Shown: positions 37,443 through 47,583 of the stretch, piece by piece
Layout of the letters: each line of letters opens with the position of its first letter
Position numbering within the stretch: the first letter of the stretch is position 1
NCBI RefSeq assembly: GCF_019925205.1
Contig: NC_083561.1
Location: 21,079,217 to 21,143,216, forward strand
DNA from: Metopolophium dirhodum
Lineage: Eukaryota > Arthropoda > Insecta > Hemiptera > Aphididae
Direction: 5' to 3'
DNA: 64,000 nt
The notes under the pieces: generated by a model
Seen by the model: only the letters and a program-made list of their open reading frames with translations
What the model was told of the DNA's origin: nothing
Database searches by the model: none
Made by a program: the position numbers and the translations under genes

Positions 37443-37746
37443 TGTTATAATATGAAGATATATAACAAAATGTACAATATTTTTGACAAAGGCACAGACC
37501 ACAAGAGCACAGTTAAAAGGCAGTACGCACTATAAATAAAAAACGTGTAACAAATGCTCTTGCTAAATTTTTTAATGAATAAAAAAAAGAAAAATATGAA
37601 TTATGATACCAGTTGTTTACCTGATAACACTAAATTGATAAAGTAGCCAACGCCAACATGGCCGCCACGTTTTTGTTTACATTTAAAGTGTCCCTTCTGA
37701 TTTAATCTATTCTGTGGTAATTACTCTATGGTTTAGAGACAGCGCC

Positions 37747-38140
37747 TCTTATCAGTACTATTATTATCAGTATCACACTATCATGACAGTTGCTTTATCA
37801 CATAATCGTTTGATTACATTTAAATTATTATATTTGGTTCTATTCAAGGTAAGGATTTAAAAAAATTCATATCTAATATTATTAAAAGTTATATTTCAAA
37901 TATAAAATAAATGTATTCTATTATATTAACTTATACCGATATTTTGTAGTCTGCAACACAACATATAAGTATAAAATAAAATAAATATAAATAAAAATTT
38001 AAAAATTTAAATAATAAAATTATAATCAATGATATAAGTTCCAAGTTTAAAAAATTATGTATTAGAAAAAATCCAAGTGTCTAATGAACTTGTTTGTTAA
38101 AAATAAATAAAATAAATAAATAAATAAAATACATTAATAT
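37747..38140. other. Intergenic AT-rich spacer
   Basis: Simple A/T-rich sequence with AAATAAAT-type runs between the THAP element and the dispersed repeat at 38141. Nothing else is seen. Confidence 0.4.
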
Positions 38141-38527
38141 CAGTTTGCAGTTGAAAAATATTAAAAATACATAGGCACAATTTTATTTTATAAGCATTTA
38201 AAGTTCAAATGATGACAACATTTATCAAATTTATAATTTATTAATTATTTTGTAGTTAAAAATGTATAAAATGTTTAACTTTTATGGCTAAGGATTGAAA
38301 ATTTAAAACAAGGCTCCACGTAAATAGGTTATATATAAATTACTTTATTCACAATAATATCATCAAATATACTTGGTAAAATCATAGGCTGACTGACCGT
38401 TTTCGCTCAGAATCGTTTTTCTTATACAATGATATTATATCATTGAATTCAAATTTAACACCATCCATTACAGTGACCCACTTGTAACCTACTGTACAGC
38501 AGAGCAACATCCACTTATCCACCTTTT
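38141..38527 (+). repeat. Dispersed repeat family, copy nearly identical to 49817-50207
   Basis: This 387-bp stretch matches 49817-50207 almost base for base, including AAAACAAGGCTCCACGTAAA, CGCTCAGAATCGTTTTTC and ACTGTACAGCAGAGC. Only scattered differences and a small length change are visible, so the two copies are young compared with those at 13.3, 61.0 and 62.9 kb. No coding capacity is recognised; spurious short frames occur. Confidence 0.85.
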
Positions 38528-39768
38528 TTTTAAATAATTTTTTCGAAAAATATATGTAACATGTATAGCTCATACAATTATGAATTTACAGTTAATAGAA
38601 ATGCGGATGTTTATACTTCATAGATATTTTTTTATTGAAATCGTGTAAATAATTTGATTAAACAATCAGGTACCTACTCATCACTAGTATCAATTTTATT
38701 ATATTACGTGTAAAATCACCGACACAAGGTGCAGACTGAATTTAAAAAATTAAAAACATAAAATAATGTTGTAGTAGAAGCTGGAAACTGTAGTTTTTAT
38801 AATCCATATAATGTAACTATTAAATTGAATCATTGAATTATTATTCAGAGATCACTTTGGGATAAATGCCAAATGTATAAATGTAAATTAAATTAAAAAT
38901 AATTAAAAAACATTTTGTGAAAGGAACAAGATAACTGCTAATATTTAAGTCTTAATTATTATTAACAAATAAATACAAATAATAGATATTGTAATGGATT
39001 TTTACTATTAACATTCAGTGTAAATATTGTTTCTGATCGACTTACATATATGTAAGTACCTTCTATAAAATAATCCTAACAATTTAATGCAAGGATTCTC
39101 ATAAATTGATCTTACAGCAGCCTTAAAACACCAAAAATACATTTGTACATCATTTACAAAATTTTAGTTCCCTATTATGGTGTAGGTACTAATACAAACA
39201 ATAAATTGCTATTCGAAAAAACAATTTCGTATACCTATTATTATTTACTAAATACCTACAACTAAACTAAACTAAAAATAAACATATGATTACATAATAT
39301 ACTGAGTGCCTATAAAATAATATTATATATGAAAATTGAAATTATGAAAATAATTCTACAGATTCAATGAATAATGATACATATTATGATACTGAAGTGA
39401 CTACTTTGCAAGCAAATGAAAATATTGATATTACAAAAAGTAACATTTTAGTTATAAAACATTCTTAACTGTATACTTGAATTTTCAGTCCATCTTTCAG
39501 AAAAGAAACGTAAACTGTTAAGATATGCTGGAGACTTTTCTGAGGAAGATGTAGAGACACCTAGAAAACGGAAAATGTTTTGGAGAACTTATCAACAAAT
39601 GATTAAAACCAAAAATGATAAAATAAAATTATTACAGCAAAAAAACCGTAGTCTCAAATTACAAATAAATAACCTTTATAGTTTAATTGATGATTTACAG
39701 TCCCAAAGCAAGTTAAATGCTAATGGTTCATATATGTTGAAGGTAAATACAGTTTAAGTTACTTTTAA

Positions 39769-40272
39769 GAGATGCCACCCATGCGTCTGTTGTCTCCATA
39801 GAACTATAAACTAATGGACTAGAGGTCAGGGGTACGATATAGAGTAAAAGAGAAAAGAAAACGTGGGGGAAATACTGTGTTAGTTTATAAGTCTATCATT
39901 ACCTCTTTACCCTTTCTGCTTTCTTTCTCTTATATGATTTCCGTGCATTGTGGGCAGGGGGAAGTGGAATGCGCTGTCCATTAGTTTAGAGGTCTATGGT
40001 TGTCTCCGTCTTACACATGTCTGTGCTTAAGCGTTGGCTTTTGTTTAATATTTTAATTTTTAAGTAAGATGAGCATTTTTAATTTGTAATATTTCACAAA
40101 ACCATATCTTGCTTGAAAATTTAAATATTGAATAAAAGCTAACGCTTAAGCGGAGAAAATGTTCTTAGCAATAAGTTATATAGTAAGTCAATTCGCTTGA
40201 ATATCAAAACTAACAGCACATTATTAAAATTGGTGAACGAAAATTTGCTATGTTGTATGCGTGTAAGACTTA
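39769..40272. mobile_element. TTAA-family MITE, right end damaged, interrupted by a second element
   Basis: The left end follows TTAA (39765-39768) and begins GAGATGCCACCCATGCGTCT, matching the family. The interior (TCTGTGCTTAAGCGTTGGCT near 40020) also matches the copy at 33.5 kb. The right terminal repeat is shortened: GTAAGAC is followed by TTAGACATTAA without the usual GGAGACAAC block. A 202-bp element splits its left arm. Confidence 0.75.
39797..39998. mobile_element. hAT-like MITE nested in a TTAA MITE, perfect 8-bp duplication
   Basis: Terminal inverted repeats CATAGAACTATAAACTAATG and CATAGACCTCTAAACTAATG (right end complemented) bound a 202-bp element. GTTGTCTC is repeated exactly at 39789-39796 and 39999-40006. 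The interior is purine-rich and then pyrimidine-rich without a reading frame. The perfect duplication indicates a relatively recent insertion. Confidence 0.92.
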
Positions 40273-40457
40273 GACATTAAATATATTATGTTTTATTTGT
40301 TTTAATACAGTTTAAAAATAAATTAATAATGTACAGTCTTGTATAAGTTACTTTTTAAAAGTATTCAAGTACAGATACAGATACTTCTTTTGAATAGTAT
40401 AAAAATATGTACCTATTTGAATACTCGGGAAATAAAGTTATTAAATACAAATAAATA

Positions 40458-40475
40458 TGTATGTATGTATGTATG
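40458..40475. repeat. TATG tetranucleotide microsatellite
   Basis: Four to five consecutive TATG units lie just upstream of the third exon of the P-like transposase remnant. Confidence 0.7.
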
Positions 40476-42154
40476 TTTTATATTTTTTGATACTTTCAAA
40501 TAATATTAATATAAAATATATGTAATCAGAATAATAATAATAAAGAACATTTAAAAAATAAATAAAGAATTGAGTATTTATTTTAATCCTTAGAATATTA
40601 CATCTGATGAAGAAAAGCACTTGCTTATGCGCCAACTAAAATTAGGCAGTGGTAAAAATATTACTCCAGAGTTAAGAAAGTTTGCCATTATATTACATTA
40701 TTACTCTCCATCTGCGTATTTATACATAAGAAAATTATTTTCAAAAGCTCTGCCAGATATTAGTACTATCAGGAAGTGGTACACAACAATTAATGGCTTA
40801 CCAGGATTAACGAGGGAATCTTTTCAAGCTATTTCCATTAAAGTAAATTAAATGAAAATCATTGGTAAACAATTATATGGATGTTTGATCATAGATAAAA
40901 TGAGCATAAAGCAACATGTTCAATGGACGGGTTCTAGGCATCAAGGCTATGTTGATTATGGTCAAGGAGGTGGTACCGATTCAATGGATAATTTGCCATA
41001 TGCTAAAGATGCTTTTGTCATTATGGTAGTTGGTTTAAATACCCATTGGAAAGTACCGATTGCATATTACTTAGTCAATGGAATATCTTCAGAAGAAAAA
41101 TCCAACATTATAAAATCTTGTCTTCATCAACTACATGAAACTGGTATTATAATAAAAACAATAACTTTTGATGGGGCGGCTAATAATATGTCGATGGCGT
41201 CTTTGCTTGGAGCTAATTTAAATTACGCTGATTTAAAGTCAAATTTTAAACATCCATTAACAGAAGATAATGTACATATAGTTCTTGACCCATGCCATAT
41301 GGTGAAATTAATAAGGAATTGCTTAGGTGATTGGGGATTATTGTTTGACAAAAATAATAAACCAATTGAATGGAAATATTTTAAACATTTGGTCAATATG
41401 CAAAATGTGACTGGTCTACATGCTGCTACAAAAATTAGAACAAGACCTATACATTATCATCGATAAAAAATGAAGGTTCGTTTAGCAACACAGGTTTTCA
41501 GTAACAGTGTTGCTGATGCCTTGGAATATTGTTGTAAAGACCTGAAGAACGAACTTTTTGAAAATGCTGAAGCTACCATTGAATTTTGTCGAAGTTTTTG
41601 AGTAAGAGTCCTTTCAACAAACCACTGTCTGGTAATTTTTTGAACTTGAATATATTCATTGACGACTCCATAGATTATTTAAATGGCATCCAATGTCTTG
41701 AGAAACCACCTAAATATGGAAAAAGATCAGTGTTACAATCAGAACGCAAGACTGCATTTTTAGGATTAATAACATGTTTAAAAACTATTAAAAATCTTTA
41801 CAGTGAGCTTATAGAAACCAAACTTTTGCAATTTTTACTTACCTATAAATTTAATCAAGACCATATAGAACTACTATTTGGAGCCATTAGAGCTAAGGGA
41901 GGTTTCAATAATAACCCCACTATAGCACAGTTTGAAGCTGCATACAAATCCATTATAATCAATGCTGAAGTTAACTGTCCATCGACTGTTAACGCTTTAG
42001 CATTAGACGACACAAATATTCTAAGAATATCAAGCGCTCCATCAAAAAGTTTATGCATTATTAAAATGTCTGTACTTAAGTCTTGAATTAATAAGAAATA
42101 AGAATTAGGTAGGTTCACACCATAACATTTTATATTTTATGTGCATGTAATACA

Positions 42155-43112
42155 ATGCCCAGAAACTGTTTTGTTCCTCATTGTTATGAGGGTTACAAAT
42201 CCCAAATTAAAAAAAACAAATTACTCAGAATAAGACAAAAAACAATGTTTACAGCACCGAAGGTAAGTTACTAAAATCTAAATTTTATTTATTTTAATAG
42301 TATTTATGTTTTACATTCCTACATACTAGTATACCACCATTGATTATAAATACTAAAATTTATAAATATATTTTGTAATTTTAATTATTACTATTTAAAT
42401 AGTAAAAATATATAATTATAAGTTATAACTCGCGTATATAAGTAGTAATAATTAGTAAATTTTTTTTTAAAATTTATTATGTTTTATTGTTATAGGATAC
42501 ACTTCTTCTGGAGAAATGGTCTAAAGCAATCCAATGGACTGATAAAAGTTGCGACCAGGAATTGATTCTGTATGTGAAAAACATTTTGACAAAACTTATA
42601 TATCTAGATATTTTGAAACTGAGATGCCCGATGGTTCAATTAATCAGATTGAAAGGGATAGATTATTATTAAAAAAAAATGCAATACCATCAGTTTTTTC
42701 AGATTTGCTACAGTACTTAACTATGAATAAACCAACTAAAAAAAATTGCTGAACGAAATATTTGTTCTAATGAAAATATTTAAGTTCAATTGATAATATA
42801 TCTGAAATTCATGCTAATTTACAAAATACGTTAAAGAATATGAAATTACCTGATGATTGGTTTTTTTGTTATGCATATAGTTCATTGGTATTAGGTTATT
42901 TAGATTCTAATCATGAACTAATAAAAAAAATTATAATATCCAATAAAGACTTATATTTAAAGGTATGATTTTAACAACTAATATCAATAATAATATTATA
43001 TATTACAATTTACAATATATTTCAGGTATTCATTAAAAATAAACAAGTAAACATAACACAGACATCAGTTACATGTATTTATGATATTAAGAAAATTATT
43101 GAAAACTGTTGA
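42155..43112 (+). pseudogene. Second THAP-domain gene, frameshifted
   Basis: Exon 42155-42262 starts ATG and encodes MPRNCFVPHCYEGYKS, the first half of a THAP C2CH module. The next exon begins at 42496 (DTLLLEKWSKAIQWTDKS), then the frame shifts by one base near 42548 before the expected SVCEKHFDKTYISRYFE and IPSVF THAP ending. Further frame damage follows near 42750, a piece with NMKLPDDWFFCYAYSSLVLG ends at a donor near 42962, and a last exon 43026-43112 ends in a stop. It lies downstream of the P-like transposase in the same orientation, so it may be the N-terminus of another P-like copy. Confidence 0.7.
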
Positions 43113-44114
43113 TATTAAAATGGGCCTGGGAACTGAAATCAGTAAGTTTAAAAAAATATATACTGGCCCATAATTAATTTTGTACTCTGGATCAAAAATA
43201 AGCAGTCCGCCCCTTATAAGTTATAATTTATAGGTACTATGTTTATATTATAGTAATGTGAAAATAGGATGTGCATGCAATATATACGTATTTACCTCTT
43301 TTTTACTTGTATATGATTTACTATTTATATATATCGCGCACACACTCTAAATTACTACCTTCTCATATATATATATATATATATATAAGGATTTAATTAT
43401 ATAGTAAAATATCTAACTTACCTAAATCGACTGCAGACTGAAGAAATAGGTTTACTATTGATTTACTTATGATTTAGTATTGATCAAGAATACAAATTAC
43501 ATTTATTATTTGAAACACAAAAATATTACACTGAACATATATTATATATCTCACTACGTATAGTCACCAAGGGCATACACAGGGAGAATGCTGTTGTGTG
43601 GATCGGACCGATGGTTGATGGGTATCGTCCGAGCCGATGAAACAGTTTATTTGACAAAGAAAAAGGGTAAGGTATATGACCTTATATTATAATATGAACA
43701 TCTGTGTGGCTGTATATACATTATACAATATTATAATGTAGGTATATGTTAGGGTTATGATTTGACACTCTTTTTAGAGTAGTATATTTATGAAGAGTGG
43801 CTATCGTTACAATATGTAGTAGGTAGGTGTATAATAATTTATAATAATATGTAGGTATCTGTTTTTTTCAATTTGACAATTTACATGGAATTTTATTGTA
43901 AAATAATTAAAAATAGTTTAAATAAAAGCTTTCATTATAGTAATTTAAGGGCCGTCCCACGATTTGCGAGGTTCAGGGCAGAGTAAAATATCATTATTGT
44001 CAATTGCATATATAGGTATAAATAAATGACAAGTGCGCAAATAGATTTAAGCCAACAACTAGAGTTCAAGACCTATAACAATATGAATAAGTAAATTAAT
44101 TAATAACATAACCC

Positions 44115-44150
<36 letters not shown>
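43113..44150. other. Spacer with AT microsatellites
   Basis: AT-rich spacer with (AT)n runs at about 43360-43387 and 44117-44150; the latter abuts the next TIR element. A stretch of higher GC near 43565-43640 has no recognised feature. Confidence 0.5.
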
Positions 44151-44153
<3 letters not shown>

Positions 44154-44515
44154 GGTGTCCCGAGAGGATTTACCTATTGCGGATATCCTTAGATAATAAA
44201 TATATCATAAATCTGTTAAATCTGTTTTTTATTAGGTTCACAGAGACAAGGACTATACAAATTTTATTTTTCAATTTAATTACATTTTTTGGTAAAAAAA
44301 GTTAAAAAATTTATTTTTTTATTTTTGAAACAATTGAAGATAGCCATTTTATACAGTTTATTTTTGTGAAAATGTTGACATTTCATTTTCATTAATCTCA
44401 TGATTTTAAATCATTTTTTTAGTTTATAAGTAGGCAAACTGAAAAAAAAACGGTTTTGGTCCGGGCGGCGAGTTTCCTTCTACAGCTAATGGGTATATCC
44501 TCACGGGACAGTCTG
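44151..44515. mobile_element. TIR element with TA duplication, 365 bp
   Basis: The left end starts CAGGGTGTCCCGAGAGGATT and the right end is the reverse complement of CAGACTGTCCCGTGAGGATA. TA lies on both sides, consistent with a Tc1/mariner-type target, although the left TA belongs to an (AT)n run. No transposase is encoded. Confidence 0.75.
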
Positions 44516-44825
44516 TATACCTATAATATTTTTTTTATTGAAGAAAATGTAAAATACATTTTACAATCTATATTTACAAGTTATACAATGGGTAAGTTTG
44601 ATGACAGTTTATTGACGGGAAGGGGAAGTCATAGGTACATCATTATGACATTATATCACAGAATAGGTACCTATATGAAATATACCTACATATATTTCAT
44701 TTAGGTATTCTGTGATTATATCTTATACAAATAATATATATTTTATATAATATATCTAAAATACTAGTTTTTATACCAATACAAGACAGTCTTAAAGATG
44801 CATATAACGATATGTATTTAGAATT

Positions 44826-45335
44826 TTTTTTTTTATTAAAAGAATAATTACAAGCTACAAGTAATATTTTGTTGAGTGGAATAGCGGTGAATATACGGAG
44901 TGGGAAGGTACTCAGTAGTACCACCCGATAGGTCAAACCATCAAGTCTCTAGGCCGAGAGCGTTTCAATCTTCTTTAAGGATTGTCAGGGATTGCACAGG
45001 AAGACAGTCTTTTTATTAATGGGTTAGTTTTGAGTGAAATGAGAGGTGCGGGATTTAGTCAGATGTGAAAGTGTAACTACTTTTAGGTCGTTGTGAAAAT
45101 TGGTGTTTTTTATGTACCATGGGGCAGATACAATTTGACGGAGGCATATGGACTGGAAGGCTTTTATAGTACGCAGGTTTGAGGGTTTAGCTAAGCCCCA
45201 TATCTGGATGCCGTAGCCCACATTGGTCGTATAATAGCTTTATAAATTAACAGTTTATTTCTGGTGCTTAATTTGGAGCGGAGAAGTGGGCGGAGCAGGT
45301 GAAGTCTAGAGTTTACGGATTTCCTTTTGTTTTTA
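44826..45335 (-). mobile_element. 3' end of a Jockey-like non-LTR retrotransposon
   Basis: Minus-strand frame 45024-45221 encodes MGYGIQIWGLAKPSNLRTIK and ICLRQIVSAPWYIKNTNFHN, the region after the reverse transcriptase in Jockey-type LINEs. A poly-T run at 44826-44837 on the plus strand marks the poly-A tail. The copy is heavily 5'-truncated; I found no target duplication and the right boundary is approximate. Confidence 0.75.
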
Positions 45336-45473
45336 AGATTAGGTACCAATATCTAATGTAAAAATATTCAAAATATAGTATATTATACTAATCATCGCAT
45401 ATTAATAATTAATATCAACATTATTCACATTTTGATTTATTTATTAATTGCGTGTTATCCTAGCTGATTCTTA

Positions 45474-46169
45474 TTATAATAATAATATGTTATATGGTAT
45501 TTTGTCTCTTGGTCGAATCGTAACAGGATAACCATGAACACTTCTCATCAATAAACCTAATTTTAACTTTATGTCTGTTAATTTGATATCTGTATGTACG
45601 CTAAAATGTCGCAAGAATGTTGACACCGTGACTTTCATCGACAACATGGCATATCTGATTCCTGTTGTTGAATTTAAATACAATTGTAGGTATTAAAATA
45701 TATTGAAGTATTATATTAATATTATTATTATGATTTCACAAAGTATTACTTTACCTATGCAACCCCTTGGACCACCACTAAATGGAATAAAGCTGTATTT
45801 ATGACGTTTAGTGACATTTTCAGGACTGAAGTTTTCAGGATTAAAAGACCAAGGATTTGGGTACAAATCAGGACTATGGTGTGTGCCTATTGGGCTTATA
45901 ACACAAGTTGTTCCTTTTGACAGTACGTAATCACTTGAAACTAAAATACAGTTAATTCAATATTATTTTACACAGGTAGTAAATTTTTTAATTCACTCAC
46001 ATATTTTAAGATCATCTAGAATTTCCCTGAAAAGCAATGGTCCTACAGGGTATAATCGAAGGGTTTTTTTTATCACTTGTTCTAAATACACAAGTCTAGT
46101 AGTATCTTTAATGGTTATTGTTTGATCACTTACAACAAATATATCGTAAATTTCATCGCAAACTTTATT
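45474..46169 (-). pseudogene. Cytochrome P450 CYP4-like C-terminal fragment (3 exons, 180 codons)
   Basis: Exons 46001-46169, 45755-45940 and 45474-45661 are GT-AG and in frame to a stop. They encode the K-helix region (TTRLVYLEQVIKKTLRLYP), the PERF-like step NPENFSPENV, the heme loop FSGGPRGCIG with its cysteine, and a CYP4-like tail (LLMRSVHGYPVTIRPRD). P450s oxidise lipids, hormones or xenobiotics at the ER membrane. The invariant ExxR glutamate of the K-helix is lysine here (KTLR instead of ETLR). The N-terminal two thirds, including the membrane anchor and I-helix, are not found upstream within 5 kb. Both facts point to a non-functional fragment, although the remaining frame is open. 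A distant upstream exon set is possible but unlikely. Confidence 0.88.
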
Positions 46170-47080
46170 CTAAAATATAAAAATCAAATTTATCAAAAAA
46201 AAAAGTGAGGTAACTATTTACATAACATATCTACATTGTTTTAATTTCCATATAAATATAAACTGAGTAACTAAAAATGTAATTTAAACATTTTTTGACG
46301 TATTCAACTTTCGTGTACCTATATACACTTGTCACGAAAACCTCAAAAATTTGTTGTATTTTTTTATACTATATAATTATTTATATTTACTTGGATACCT
46401 ATCTTGATGTATAGCTAACATCAATGGACAAAAACAGATTGTGATAGCGCTGGTTTCACTACCCTGTAATTACATACCTATAAATTATAATGTCATTTAA
46501 AACATTGTCCTCTACAATTTTCATAATAAGTATTTTTTCTGTGAACCCCTTCAATAAATCGTATTACTTGAAGTACGAAACCATGTTTTTATGCCATATT
46601 TTTTTTTACTATTGCACCCTCTTAATAACACCTAGATATATTTCATAAAATAATATTATAATGTATCTTTAATTTATTTTTGACAAAAATTATTTTAATC
46701 TAACTGTCTAATACTCTAATGGTTAAAAAATCTAGAATAAATTAGCAAATGCTGCCAAAAGGCTATCCAATAGAATATTACTGTGTTTATGTATGAGTGT
46801 TTCAAAAAAAAAAATTATGTTTTACTCTGTGTGCATTCTACGTTTTCTCTGAAAATATAGTTATCTCTTTTTTACGTTGTTTAATTCGCTAAGCTCATAA
46901 AAAGTGCGTGTCGTTGTTGAGTCAGTCCACTTAATATTTTCCCTTGTCGTTATCGCCATCCACCACCGGGTGCCAACGTAATTTTGTCCACAATTACGGG
47001 AACAATGATCTTGTTCTGCTGAATCAATCAAATTTGATTTTTTTTTTAACTTATAGAAGCTTATATTCTACAGGTCTCAT
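46170..47080. other. Region upstream of the P450 fragment
   Basis: AT-rich DNA in which no P450 exon is recognised. A less AT-rich patch around 46930-47010 has no recognisable identity. Confidence 0.4.
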
Positions 47081-47575
47081 CAGGGTTACCAGCCTTCAAT
47101 GTCAAAAATACGGAGCCCACATGTATTTAAATATTATTAAGTTTGATTAATTAGCATTCCGATGAAATAAAATATTGTCAATTTTTATAGCTCCTTAAAG
47201 TTCAAAATAATAATATAAATATGGCTCTTTCTTTTATTAGGTATGCAAATAATTTTGGTGCACACAATTAAGTAGGCCTAAAAAAATTCGAACAGATTAA
47301 CATATTAAAAATATAAACAAAGCCTATTACTTTTAAAGTTTTATACTTTTGGTTTTTTATTTATATATTTATGACATTTATGTATACCTATAAACAAATT
47401 TGATATAAGATAATATAATTAGTTAATTTTTCACTTTTTTGTGTATTATTTTAAGAAATATTCAAATACGGGACATATTGCGTCCCGTTGGTTATTAAAA
47501 CGGGATGCGGCACGCAGGGCCAGATTTGTTGAAAACGGGGCTGCCCCGTGAAATACAGGACGGGTGGCAGCCCTG
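47081..47575. mobile_element. hAT-like non-autonomous element, 495 bp
   Basis: The left end CAGGGTTACCAGCC and the complement of the right end CAGGGCTGCCACCC are inverted repeats; both continue into an ATACGG or ATTTCACGG step. The flanks GGTCTCAT (47073-47080) and GGACGCAT (47576-47583) match at 6 of 8 positions. No transposase frame is seen. Confidence 0.7.
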
Positions 47576-47583
47576 GGACGCAT

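Larger units (their letters stand above)
35525..37746 (-). mobile_element. P-element-like deletion derivative carrying a THAP gene, long TIRs
   Basis: About 115-130 bp at each end are diverged inverted repeats. They share AGAGTAATTAC near the outer side (35541 and 37719) and a near-perfect core GGCGGCCATGTTGGCGTTGG (about 35608-35627, with its complement at about 37646-37665). The interior encodes, on the minus strand, a THAP domain next to the right end and a P-transposase-like C-terminal tail further left, without the catalytic middle. This is the layout expected of an internally deleted P-like element. Exact termini and the target duplication could not be fixed. Confidence 0.7.
39362..42086 (+). 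pseudogene. P-element-like transposase, decayed, lacking its THAP exons
   Basis: Pieces in order: 39362-39439 (acidic), 39489-39742 (basic coiled coil, EKKRKLLRYAGDFSEED onward), 40594-40851, 40852-41466, 41467-41601 and 41586-42086. The RNase H-like core shows LIIDKMSIKQHVQWTG, TFDGAANNMS, the GTP-domain-like LDPCHMVKLIRNCLGDWG and FNQDHIELLFGAIRAKGG, so the D, D and E positions of P transposase all survive. Breaks are an in-frame TAA at 40849-40851, another at 41464-41466 and a frame change near 41590. No THAP exon lies immediately upstream. The intron 39743-40593 contains a nested MITE pair. The copy cannot make an intact transposase. Family assignment is firm; the exact boundaries are not. 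Confidence 0.88.

Noticed and set aside
44697..44936. Minus-strand frame next to the 45-kb LINE
   Set aside because: It crosses the poly-T tail and flanking AT-rich DNA with no domain pattern.
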